Assembly: GCA_027625915.1 (NCBI GenBank)
Contig: JANTQA010000023.1
Span: 62,001 to 126,000, forward strand
Length of the DNA: 64,000 bases
Direction: 5' to 3'
Origin: Anaeramoeba flamelloides
Lineage: Eukaryota; Metamonada; Anaeramoebidae
Made by a program: the position numbers and the translations under genes. This document shows, one piece after another, positions 45,725-56,956 of the stretch (position 1 is the stretch's first letter; every line of letters starts with the position of its first letter). The notes under the pieces are model-generated. The model was not told where the DNA came from. It was given only the letters and a program-made list of their open reading frames with translations, and searched no databases.

Positions 45725-46065
45725 TTAAAAAGAGCTGAATAAAAAATGTATTGGTAAATTTGTTAGAATTCCACCAATAATTGTTGATCGATCAAATAAT
45801 TGATTACCATCAACCAATTGTATGTGATGTTCCAGTAAACAAACTCAACAACAACTTTCTATCAAATATTAAAAAAAAATTTCAGATCTAAAGAAACAGA
45901 TTATGTAACTGAAAAAAAAAAAGGAAAAGAAAATAAAACAGAAAAGGCAATATATGAAAAAATAGTTTGTAAAATCAAAATTATTTCCAAATTGAGATGT
46001 AAAGTGCAGTATTGATATTATTTTAACTTTTTAAACTGTTTACAAATTTTTAGAATTGAGTTTTT
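45725..46065. repeat. GATCGATCAAAT dispersed repeat, copy 3
   Basis: It contains ACCAATAATTGTTGATCGAT, ACCATCAACCAATTGTATGT, CAAACTCAACAACAACTTTC and TTTCAGATCTAAAGAAACAG, collinear with 32925-33260. It ends in a (TA)n run at 46066-46092. Confidence 0.55.
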
Positions 46066-46104
46066 ATATATATATATATATATCTATATATATTATTGAA
46101 GATC

Positions 46105-46225
46105 ACATAAAAAATTGTACCTTATTTTGACCACTTTTTTTTGTGCCTTATCGTTATTTTTTTGTGTCTTATTTTGAATTGTTTGTGCCTTATTTTTTGG
46201 CTTTTCGTGTGCCCTAAAATGGCAC
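46105..46225. repeat. Array of five GTGCCTTA-type motifs
   Basis: GTACCTTATTTTGA, GTGCCTTATCG, GTGTCTTATTTTGA, GTGCCTTATTTTTTGG and GTGCCCTAAAATGG follow at intervals of about 20-30 bases, then GGCACAGGACTG. The motif and spacing equal one arm of the CAGTCAG MITE, but the end differs and there is no opposite arm. I read it as a relative of that family rather than a copy. Confidence 0.45.
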
Positions 46226-47622
46226 AGGACTGAAAATAAAAAGAGTACAGACTTTTTAAAATTAAATAGCTTTGCCTTTACAATGTCATTGAAGCCACAT
46301 TAATGAAGAAAAGCCTCAACACTAGAATTTGGAATATTTCATTTTTGAATTTTTGCACATGTGTTTTAGTAGTAGATTTTTAAATTTTAATTTTAGATTT
46401 CAAAAGATCATTGTTAGAACTTTTCCAAATTTTGAAAAATTGATTGAGAATATTTTGAAAAAAATAAAAAAGCAAAAAACAATGATTCATTTTAGTTATT
46501 ACCATTTTGAATGAGTATGGCATCACATAAATCATATTTTCATTTTGATTTCCCATTAAATCAATTGATAAAAAAATTTTTTTTATCTACAATTTAAGTT
46601 AATAGAGTAAAAAAAATTTGATTTTTATTTGTTTTAAACAAATAGAAAAAGAAAGTAAGAAACTGAAAGGAACTGATAACATTTGGATCTTGTTTTCAAG
46701 CTTTTATATTTACAGCTATGTATTTGTATTTTTTATTTCACAAGACTAAACCAAAAGTATTTAATTACTTTATTTGTTCACTTTTAGTTTCCAAAAGCCT
46801 TTATTTAAAATACAAAACAAATAATTTTTTACCAAAAAAATCAACATAAAGAAGCGAATCTTATTTTATTTTTTAGATGGAACCTTACTTTTTCTCATTC
46901 TCAGTCTAAGTAAATCAGTTTGAGATTGTTTAAGTTGGGATTTTTTGAAATTTATGAAATAAACCAGAAAAGAAATTGAAACTATAAAAAATATTGGTTA
47001 ATTTTTTTTTCTTCTTAATTTTAAGATTTAAAAAAACTTTCAAGTTTATTTCAACAAAGGGCTATTGAGAAATAAAAACATATTTTCAAGTTTTAAAAAC
47101 TTGTGAAATCAGCAAAAATTATTTTTGAGGTTTTTTTGGTAAAAATTCTCTATATCTGGTTAAGTCGAATTCTAAATATATTGATTATTTTGAAAATCCA
47201 ATTAATTCCTTGAAAAAGAGATAAAAAAAATAGAAGAGTAATAAATGATAAGATTGAAGTTTTAAAGAGTACTATATCAAAAACCCTTTTTAATTTTCAC
47301 AATTGATCATTTTGTTAAAAAACAAGTTTTTATAAATTTGTCTCTATTAAATCGGGTTGAACAGTTAAAGTGAAGATGTATCATTTAAAACACTCAAGAT
47401 TTCTATCCATTGTTGTTGATGTTAATGGAGATTTTTCAAAAAACAAAATTTTTATTAAATTCAAACTTGATAAATAAAAACTTTTTGAAAAAATCTCTTT
47501 CTTATATTTTTTGAAATAAATAAATGGTTTTGAAAAAAAAATAGAAAAACAGAAATTTAACAAAAAGATTGGGTTTTGTTTTAAAAAACTATATCGAATT
47601 TGAGTTCAAAAAATCTAATAAC
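46226..47622. other. AT-rich stretch, nothing firmly supported
   Basis: The forward frame 46329-46514 (61 codons, FRFQKIIVRTFPNFEKLIEN) is unremarkable. The bases just before 47622 continue the frame of the neighbouring WD40-type relic across the Tc1 insertion for about 15 codons before a stop. Confidence 0.3.
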
Positions 47623-47624
47623 TA

Positions 47625-48939
47625 TAGTGTGTCGCAAAAAAAATTTGTTTTAAAAAGTTGTTATATTGAAAAAATACAAAGTTAAATAATAAAAATGTTA
47701 AGTTCCAATGTTTTATTGAGTCATCTAAAATTGTTTTTAAGTATTAAAAAATAAATTCATGATTTGCTAAAATGATTTTCGATAATGTTTTTTTAAGTGT
47801 TTGATTTGTGCACGAATTTTTCTTAAAGGAATTTTTTTTGCAACTTTTTTTAATTGATAATATCAATTCCTCTTCATCGGAAGGTGTTGTTTATTCAACC
47901 AAGTCTTTTAATTCTTTCCATATTTTCTCAATAGGATTTAAGTCGGGTGATTGAGGAGGGAAATCAGTCAGATTGATATTGTTATTTTTAAACCAATTGA
48001 TAGTATATTTTGATTTATCAATTGGTGCATTATCTTGAAGGAATTCAAATTCTTGATTGTTATGATTCTTATCAATAAAGGGGACTAATGATTGTTCAAG
48101 AACTGAGGTATAAACTTGAGAATTCATTTTACATTTTGAGTTTTTATAAAAATTTTTGACAATAACAATTTCTGTTTTTCCAAACCATGAAATACTACTC
48201 CAAACCATTATGGGAATATTTTTATAGGATTTTTCTTTTTTTGGTATTTCTTGATTTTTTTAAATATAAACATATGAAGTATTTCGAAATAAATCTATTT
48301 TCGATTCATCTGAAAAAATAACTTTTTTCCAGTTATAAGTTTTATGTTGTAATCCATATAAAAATCTTTTCTTTGTGTTTTTCTCAGAAATCTTAGGAAT
48401 AGTTATTGGTTTAACTCGTCTCCAACCCATTTTTTTCGGTACCTTCGTATGTTATTTGAAAACAATTCCAATTACATTTTTTTTTTTTTTTAATAATTGA
48501 TCATAATTTATTGGGACTTTTTGTTGAATTTTCTTTCAAAAATTTTTTTTAATTTTTCCACTTTTTCAAAATCATCAAAATCAATTTTTCTTTTTTGACC
48601 ACTTCCTTTTTTTCTTAGCAATGAACCTTGTTCATATTTTTGACACCAATTTCTTATTGTTTGTTCTCTGATGTTATTCTCTCTTGATAATTTTTTGATT
48701 GGAACTCCTTCTTTTAATTTAATAAGTATTTGATATTTTTTCTCAATTGAGGAATTTTTTGTTTTTGACATTTTGACAACTGAAATTTTGTACTAAGTAT
48801 TACTTAAATAAAATGATTAATTTAAGAAATTAAAATTTCATTTGTTAAATTCTTAAAATGAATTTCTTTTAATGAATTCACATTTTTTATTTTTAAAAAA
48901 ATGGATCAAATTTTGCCAAATTTTTTTTGGGACACACTA
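47625..48939 (-). mobile_element. Tc1/mariner element with both ends and TA duplications
   Basis: The termini TAGTGTGTCGCAAAAAAAAT and (reverse strand of the right end) TAGTGTGTCCCAAAAAAAAT differ by one base over about 23 bp. TA follows on both sides (47623-47624, 48940-48941). The length is 1315 bp, normal for the group. The transposase lies between them on the reverse strand. It inserted into the C-terminal WD40-like end of the bacterial-type relic. Confidence 0.92.
47891..48771 (-). pseudogene. Tc1-type DD34E transposase, frame broken
   Basis: The N-terminal open piece (48771-48508) carries a helix-turn-helix (QILIKLKEGVPIKKLSRENN, then REQTIRNWCQKYE) and a basic linker (RKKGSGQKRKID). 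Between the open pieces the first catalytic Asp is still readable (KKVIFSDESKIDLF). The last piece (48208-47891) has MVWSSISWFGKTEIV, the second Asp in EFLQDNAP, and the Glu in PPQSPDLNPIEKIWKEL, with 34 residues between the two. At least two frame breaks and a stop separate the pieces, so this copy is not active although its ends are intact. The Asp-Asn-Ala-Pro block is followed by Asp where most relatives have His. Confidence 0.88.
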
Positions 48940-51335
48940 TACTTCTTTTTGCATATCCTATTGCTATATATCTTTTATCTTTTGTAAAACTTATATTTTT
49001 GATGCTTTTTATATTTTTTAAAGTTATTGTCTCTTTCTTTGATTTTGTATTCCTGTCATATATTATTACTTCTCCTTCTCTTGTTACTAACACTAATAAT
49101 GTTCCATCTTTTGAATAACTGATGCTCGTATAATATGTTTTATGTGTCTTATGATTTTTCTTTTTTTCAAATTTTAACCCTTGCATATTACTTTTTCTTA
49201 AATCTGCGTTCTTTAGCAGTGTACTGTCATCAAATATCACATTTTTCAAATTCGTTTCTCTTAAATCTGTACAATCTAACATGGCCCCTCTCAAATCTGC
49301 CCCCTTTATATTTATTCCTCTTAAATCTTCATTGTTAAAGCTTACTTTTGCATAATTCAAAATTGTTATTGCTGTTGCTGTTAATTTTTTATATTTATTT
49401 TTTTTTCTTGATTTGTTTATGACCGTCGATAAATAGTTTTTCAATTGCTCGTCATGTCACGCTTCTTTTTCTGCTAGCTTTTTTAATTTTTTTATGATAT
49501 GTTCTTTATTCATTCTTTTTTTGTGATATCCCTTTAATTTTTTGAAGTACTTTTTTTTATCTTCTAATCTTTTTTCTATTTCTTTTGTAAATACTTCCAA
49601 TATATTTTTATAGTTATATCCCCCTCTATCCTTTTCTTGAATTACAGGATCTCTTATTTCTAATTTTTTTCTTATTTGTTCTAATATTGATATATTTCGT
49701 CTTTTTTTTTTTTTTTTTAATTTTATCCGTTTTCTCAAATTAGTATTTTCGTTATTTTTGCTTTTGTTTCTTTTTTACTTTTTTCTATTATTTTTTTCAA
49801 GTCTTTGTATTCATTAATGGCAAACCTCTCTCTTATAAAACGTACCTTATATCCTAAACTCTTGGCTAATTTCCTTACTCCTTCTTCTGTTACCCATTTC
49901 CTGCCATTCTCTGACAATAAAATTTCATCATTATATAGAATTTCACATACCTCCCTTAAATTTTTTATACTATATTTATCCTTTTGAAAATCTTTAAAAT
50001 TTTTAATTTCAGAACCTTTAACTCTTAAAGTTGCTAAAGCACGTCTTAATGCATATAATCCATAATCTCCTGACATATATCTTTCAGTTTCATTATTTCT
50101 AAAATAAAAATGATTACCTGTAAAATGTATTGTTATGTCTTCCTCATCTATGTATATAGATATGTCTATTTCTTATTTTTTTTTCTATGATTTTTTCATC
50201 TTCTTCAACTTTTTTATTTAATTTCTGAGTTATTTTGCTTTCTATTTCATTTATTATCGGATTTATTTGTTCTTTTCTTCTTTTGTTTGCTTCTTCGTCT
50301 ACTCCTGTTTTCAAACTCTCTATTTTAAATCTTATACTATTCCCAATATTTGAAAATTCTTTTTTTGTTATTTGTATTTGAGATTCTTTTAATATTTTTG
50401 CTATTTGGAAATCTATATCTTTTAAACTCATCACTTCTAAATTGTTTTTCAAATTTTCCAACTTTTTGATTAAAAAATCCCAATAGCCTCCTCCTCCTCC
50501 TCCTTTTATCCCATATATCCTGATCTTGATTTTATTTTTTGTATATAGATCTACCTAATGACTTTTACTATTAGTGTTATGTAGCAAAATATTTGATAGC
50601 CCTTGAATTTTATTTATAAATCTTTCTGGATCTTTTGTATCTTTCATCACAAATGCCCCAATCCTTTGGTTTTGTGGTCATATAATTGGATTTGTTTGCT
50701 GCCATCTTTTGTCCATAATATTTTGTTTGATATGTGATTTTTTTTGTAATATTCATAAATAAATTCTAATTGTTTTTGTGTCATTTGGATTTTTGATTTA
50801 GGTATGGTTAGCTGTGATTTGATCTTTTTTAATAAATGATTTTTTGTGGTAGTACTATTTTCGATATCAATTATTCTCTCTAATTCTGGTAATTTTTCTA
50901 TGAAATGTTTTAAATTTTGATATGCATCTTCCATTGATTTTTCATGTGATTTTTCCATTGAAAAGCCTTGTTTTAAATAGTTTATTTCTAATCTTTCATG
51001 AGCTATAATTTCATTTACCAAGTTTTCATATATTTTTTTGCCCATCAAATCATAATATATTAATAAATTTTGGAGCATCTTTATTGTTATATCGAGTATT
51101 ACTTTACCTCCTTCTTTTTCTATCGTCCAAATATGTGCTTCATCTGCCTTTTGACCTTTTCTTTTATAATTTTTATATTGTATTATCGAAGCGTGGTTAT
51201 TTATTTTATTTTCAATTATAACTCTTAAAGGTTCGATATTGTGACGAAATGTTTTTATAAATTCTTGGGGACTTATTGTAAATATTTCATAATTAGCCTT
51301 AAATAAACTGTAAAATACTCCACGTAAATTTTTTT
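48940..51335 (-). pseudogene. Relic of a bacterial-type OTU / pentapeptide-repeat / WD40 protein gene
   Basis: Reading the reverse strand, an open region runs out of the LINE end at 51335 (about 229 codons). Then come a segment with KIRIYGIKGGGGGGYW, an OTU-like cysteine-protease segment (TGNHFYFRNN, SGDYGLYALRRALATL, ENGRKWVTEEGVRKLAKSLG), a Lys-rich helical linker ending KKLKKLAEKEA, a pentapeptide-repeat block (NNEDLRGINIKGADLRGAML, DLRETNLKNVIF, ADLRKSNMQGLKFE) and the start of a WD40 blade (YYTSISYSKDGTLLVLVTRE). This order, usually with a NACHT ATPase between OTU and pentapeptides, is known from STAND-type proteins of intracellular bacteria. No NACHT P-loop is visible here. The frame is broken about four or five times, and the OTU nucleophile position reads Tyr. 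It is bounded by LINE G and the Tc1 element. I infer lateral acquisition followed by decay; a host family is possible. Confidence 0.7.
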
Positions 51336-51539
51336 CTTTATTTTTTTTTTTTTTTATTTTTGAAGAGAGAAAATTGCTTTTCTCCTGTGTGCCCTAATTT
51401 CTAAACTTTTTTTTAGAAATTTTGTTAAAGAATCACAAATTTTATTATCAATTACTAATGATAATATATATGATAAATTCTTTTTATTAATAATATCTCC
51501 GATATTATTAATTTTTTTATTTTTTTTCAAAAAATTCAG

Positions 51540-54500
51540 ATATCCAGATTTTTCGATTTATTTTATAGGCTGGACAGTCCCATAAAAAATGATCGAAATC
51601 TTCAATGATATCAATATTTAACTTTTCTTTACATAAATCACAATTTTTATTTTTATTTTTACTTGTTACATAAGAGCACCTATTTAAACAATTAGTAAAA
51701 TTTCGAAATTTTAGAATTGTTTTTTGAAGCTTTCCAGTTTAAATATTTTTTGTTGTTTGAAATTGCAATTTTGTTGTTTTATAATTTTTAGATATTGTTG
51801 AACTTTCCAACTAGGTGAATTTTCCAATTCGGTTAATCGAAAAACTTTTAATTCTAAATCTAATAATTTTAATCCCTTAGTGTGCCAATTAATATTTCCA
51901 TTTTCCAATTTTCGAAAATTTAGTATTGTTTTTAATTTTTTTAAATTTAAGAAATCTAATTTTTCTATCAATTTATATTTTCTTTGTTATACTTTTAATC
52001 TAGCGAGATCAATTTTTGCTTCAGTTTTATAAATTAATCGAGGTGAATGGATATTAATTTGTAAGAAATTTGTGACTGATTTATTGATAAATCTATCAAT
52101 TCTTTCAAAATCATTTTGTTTCAAGTCAAATATTTCAAGACCATAATAAAGTTGACTTAAAATGAGAGCTTTGAAAGAAGTTATTTTGACTCCATTGTTG
52201 AGTTTATTTTGTTGAAACAATCGATTAAGTGTTTCCAAGGACTTTTCCACTTTTTTGAAATTATATTCAAGATGTGTGTTTTTTTCTAACCAAATCCCAA
52301 GATAAAAAATATCTTTTAATTCTTTTTTATATTTGGTTTTTTTTATTATGTGGGTCCATCCCGAATCTTTTTATTATTTCAAAAATCCTTTCTAAATTAA
52401 TTTTTTAGAGAGATTAATGGCCCTTTCATAATAAGAATAAGATCATCTGCATACATTTGAACATGAACAGCTAAAGGTTTTAACTTTTCTAGTAGGAAAT
52501 GAGATATAAATGCGAAGAGAATTGGTGATAAGGGATCTCCTTGATAAACTCCAATTCCTTCTTTTTTTGTAATATCTCAAGAGCCAATTTTTAATTGTTT
52601 CATTTTTTGATAAATTTTTTAATAGATTGATATATTAACGAGTGTTGTATAGAGTCAAAAACATTTTTGTATGTCTATAGTAACTACAAAGTATTCTGTA
52701 TTTTTATTTTTATTTTTTATTATTTTAAATTTTCTTAATAAATTTAAAACAGCAATTCTTGTTCCAAAATATTTTTTAAATCCAAATTGTTTTTTTGAAA
52801 TCAATTCCCATGAGTCTTGAATTCCAATGTATATTAATTTTTAAAAAAAATCTTGGAAGAGATTGATTTATAGAGATAGGTCGATAATTTAATGGTTCGC
52901 CTTCATCCCCCCGATTTATGAATAAATAATAAATTTCTTTTTTTAATAAAATTTATACTTTTTTCAGTTTCGTCTGTTATCCAATTTAAAAAAAATATTT
53001 TGAACTGTTTTAATAAAATAATTATAATTTAATAAATATTGAATTGGTTGGTTTTTTATAAACTTATAATGATTTATTTTGTCAAATTCTTTAACTGATT
53101 TATTTTTTTGAAATTTGATTATTTCTTTAATTTTATCTTGATCAAAAATTTCCTTTATGTCAATTGGATTTAATGAATTTTTTATTAATTTTAAATTTTT
53201 TAATATAATTAATTATATTTGTATTAGGTTTTTTGACTAATTGATTTTACAAAATCGTTATACACTGTGAATATGGTTTCATTATTTAAAAACATTTTTG
53301 TAGAAGTTTCTCTTATTTTATTTAATGTTTTCCAAAAGTTTTTATTTTTATTATATTCTTCATTTATTTGATTAAGTAATTTTAAGTAATTTAATTCATT
53401 AATTTTTTTTGATTTTATGTAAAGTTTCATTTTTATCAAACAATTTATAAAGTAAATTATTAATTTTTAATTTATCTTGTTTGATATCAAATACTATTCT
53501 TTCTTTCTGTTTATATTTTTTTTTAAATAAAATAAAATTTTCTTCATTTAAATTAAAATTCTGCCGAGAAAAGAATTGGAGAAAGTCTTCTTGAAAGGTT
53601 GGAATATCTTTAATTTTATAGATATCATTGATTTCCCAATTTGAGTTTATTTCAAATTTATTCATAATTGTATTATGATCACTAATAAAATTTTTGATAG
53701 TATTTGATTTATTGAGTTTTAAATTATTAAAATTTGTTAAAAAAATAATCCAAATTGTTTGGTTTTCTACTTGGTTTATTATTAAGAAATATTTTAAAAT
53801 TAAATTTTTCAAATAATTTTATTTTATTTTCATTTAAATTAAAATCACCACCAATAATTGTTTTATTGTTTTGGTATTTTCTTAAGATATTTATTATTTT
53901 TTTATTAATTTCAATATTTCGTTCATTTCTCCGATATATATTAATAATGATTAAATCAGTAAATTGTATTCCCATTACATCTAAATCAGCAATTAATATT
54001 TCACGAAAAAATTCTAGAAATATCTTTTTTTATTATTATTAGTAAACCACCCTTATTTCCATTATTTCCATAAGATTTTTTTATTCACAGAGAAAGAGTT
54101 TGTGAAAGTTGGTTTTTTTGTTATTTTGGATTCTTGTATTAAACAAATATCGATATTACATTTTAATAAAAAAGATACTAATTTAAAAATTTTATTTGAA
54201 TTATTCAAGCCACAAATATTTAAAGAGGCTATATTAATATTTATTTTTTGATTTTTATTTTTCATTTTTTTAGAACCTTTTATTAATAATCTTTCTTTGT
54301 TCTTCAAAAAATGTTTTATATATAAATCATTTGGAATATTTTTTTGTTTATTTATTAATATTATTTTAAAAGTTTTTATTTTTTCGAGATTTTCCCAAAT
54401 TACAAGTTTATTATTTCCTTTCCTTAAAAATCTAATAACACAATAATTATTTAAGAAATTAAATATTTCTAATGTTGAAATATTTTTTTTGAATAAAAAA

Positions 54501-54914
54501 TCAATTTGTTTTTGTTTGGTACATTTTGTAACTTTTTTTAAACTTTTACAATATGTAAAGTTTGAAAAATAAATTATTTTATTTTTATCATTATTGTAAT
54601 CAATATTATTATTAATTTGGTTTGATAAATAAATTAGTGTTTTTTAATAAATTGGAAATTTCTATTTTTCCGTTATTTGAATTGGAGTAATTATAATTAT
54701 CAAATATTGAAATATAAGAATAATTAAAAGATTTTTTAATCCAATATTCAATTTGGAAGTTGTTGATTTTTGTTAGTTCCAAATTTTTGAATTCAATAAG
54801 AATTATTAATTTTAATAAATTTTTTATTAATAATTTTTTATTTGTTGTGTTGAATTCTTTTATATTTAATAAGATAATAAATTCATTCATAATTTTTAAT
54901 TGAATTTTTTTCAA
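51540..54914 (-). pseudogene. LINE G ORF2: endonuclease and reverse transcriptase, broken
   Basis: The order on the reverse strand starts with an N-terminal segment, then the apurinic-type endonuclease (INIASLNICGLNNSNKIF, CLIQESKI, INIYRRNER, IIGGDFNLNENKI, SDHNTIMNKF). The reverse transcriptase follows (EGIGVYQGDPLSPILFAF, MYADDLILIMKGP), then a thumb region (SQLYYGLEIFDLKQNDFERI) and a C-terminal finger (NCDLCKE, DHFLWDCPAYK). All catalytic boxes remain legible, but many frame breaks separate them. The enzyme would nick target DNA and copy its own RNA there. Confidence 0.85.
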
Positions 54915-55206
54915 GTGGTTGTCGTTTTTTTGGGGTTTTGATGATAAAACGAGAAAAAAATTTTTCTGAATGAGTCTTATTAAAAAAATTGAATATTGAA
55001 AAATTTATTTTATTTGTTGGATTTAGTTTGAATTTATTTTTTATAATTATTGGATAATTGAAAGGATTATCAATTTTTGTAAAAGTCCATTTTAAATCAT
55101 TCTTTTTTAATTTTTTGATTTATATGAAGTTTTTTGAATATAAAATAAAATAAATTAAGGTTTTAAAAATATTTATTGTTTTAATTTCTTTTTTAAAACC
55201 TGATAG

Positions 55207-56910
55207 TCAGTTTTTCTTTTGGTTTCTATGTTTGATACAGTAACCTGAAGTATCAAATGTGTGGTTTTTACAATCTTTATTGTTTAGAGTTATTCCTTTA
55301 CATTTAACACTGGTTATTAATTTATCTGAAATACTCTTTTTGCCTTTTTTTTTGTTTTTTAAGTTGAGTTGAATATTTTTCATATATATTTCTTTATTTT
55401 TTTGGAGTTTGGTTAAAATAATATAATAAATCTTTTTGAATATTTGGTTTTTTATCAACTTTTTTGTTTAAGTTATTTGAGTTATTTGAGGTTGGTTGAT
55501 TATTATTTTGATTAATTTTTTGATTAATAGAAATAGAGTTGTTAATTCCATCAATCTTATCAATTTCTTAATTTTTTTTTATTATTTTTCTTTTTTAATT
55601 CTTTTTCGAATTTTTCTTTAAATTCTTTATCTCGAATTAAAAAATTGATTATAAACTAGTTCCTCTTCTTTTCTTTTTTGAGGATTGAGTTGTTTTTTGA
55701 ATCATTTATATTTGGGTTTAGATTTTCTAATAAAGATAGTTCAGATTCATTTTCTGAATCTTTTATAATTTGAATTTCATTAGATTTATCTTTTATTTCA
55801 TTCTCAGAAGGAATATAACCTTTATCAGATTTATTCTGAATTTTTTTGGATGATATATTATTATATAAGTTATTATTTTTATTTTTAATAACATTATGAT
55901 TATTTTTAGATAAATTTGTGATAATTTCTTTCAAATCTAGAATTTCTTTTTCAAGAGAATTCATTCTATTTTCATATTGATTATTATTATGATTTGAATG
56001 ATTATTTGAATTCAATTTTGGAGTTTTTTGAATTTTTGGTTATTTGTTTTTTTGGAATTAGAGAGTAATTTTTTGTAGGCCTTTTTTAATGGTAATTGGT
56101 ATCTCATTAATCAGTAAACCATTTAAGTGAAGTGCCTTATCTCTAATTACACAAGAAGGAAAGGTAACAAACGCAAAATACTTTTTTGTTTTTTTCTTTT
56201 TAATTATAACTGCATTTTTTGGGTTGAAGTTTTGAAAAAAAAGAAATCAAATTATCTGTGGTGTAGTTGTGGGGATAATTGAAAATAATTATTGGTGTTT
56301 GTGATAATTTCCTTTTTGAATTGTTTTTATTATTTTTTTTTATTATTATTTTTTTGTTTTTTTTTATTTCTTTGTTGTTGGGATCCATTTGCTTTTTTAT
56401 TTTTTTTTATTGTTGCAAAAAAGTTGGTGTTTCGGCTTAATAGGGGCTTTGCTAGACTTTTCTTTCACTAGATCCGCGGTCTCAGTAATTTTCGCGTGAT
56501 CAAAAATTTTATTTGTGATTTTAACACCACTGACAAATTTTTTTTTTTTTTTTTTGATCGTTCATGATCCAAAAAATTTTTGTCTTTAGTATTGGAGTCT
56601 CGTTGCAAATGGGTTTTTGTATTTTTCACATTTTGTGAATTGTTTTTTGTAAAGCTTTTTTTACTTGGTTTGTAGTCTTGAACATTAAGTTTTCTGTTGA
56701 AAATTTTTGTTGATTTTATTTTTTTTCCTACTCTTAGTGCTTCTTCTTTCTTTTTAAATTTTAGAATTGCAATATTATTATCATTATCTTTTGATTCATA
56801 ATGAATTGTATTGATGGAAGTACTTCGACTTCTTGTTTAATGATAGTTAGCAATTCATCATAAGAAAATATTTGTGGAATCTTAGATAGAAACATAGTGT
56901 TTGTCTTCAT
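55207..56910 (-). pseudogene. LINE G ORF1: RRM and Cys/His protein, broken
   Basis: The start ATG is at 56910 (MKTNTMFLSKIPQIFSYDEL). The first part looks like an RRM. A second, clearer RRM follows with RNP2 (PIIIFNYP) near 56290 and RNP1 (KKYFAFVTF) near 56180. The next open piece (56015-55656) is Asn-rich with a coiled segment (NRMNSLEKEILDLKEIITNL). The last (55458-55207) has a Cys/His motif CKGITLNNKDC-x8-GYCIKH. L1-type LINEs encode an ORF1 RNA-binding chaperone with an RRM, and this fits that role. The frame is broken several times. Confidence 0.65.
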
Positions 56911-56956
56911 TTGGGAAGAGTAAAGTAGAAAGAGTAAAAAGTATAAAAAAATAATT

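Larger units (their letters stand above)
51337..56930 (-). mobile_element. LINE copy G, near full-length
   Basis: It is the most complete element here, about 5.6 kb on the reverse strand. From 56930 it carries ORF1 with RNA-recognition folds, a coiled and Asn-rich part and a small Cys/His motif. ORF2 follows with endonuclease, reverse transcriptase and a C-terminal finger, and the element ends in a T run at 51337-51356 (poly(A) of the element). It shows the whole plan that the other six copies preserve only in part. Many frameshifts and stops make it inactive. Its 3' end truncates the bacterial-type relic, so it inserted into or beside that gene. Confidence 0.88.
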
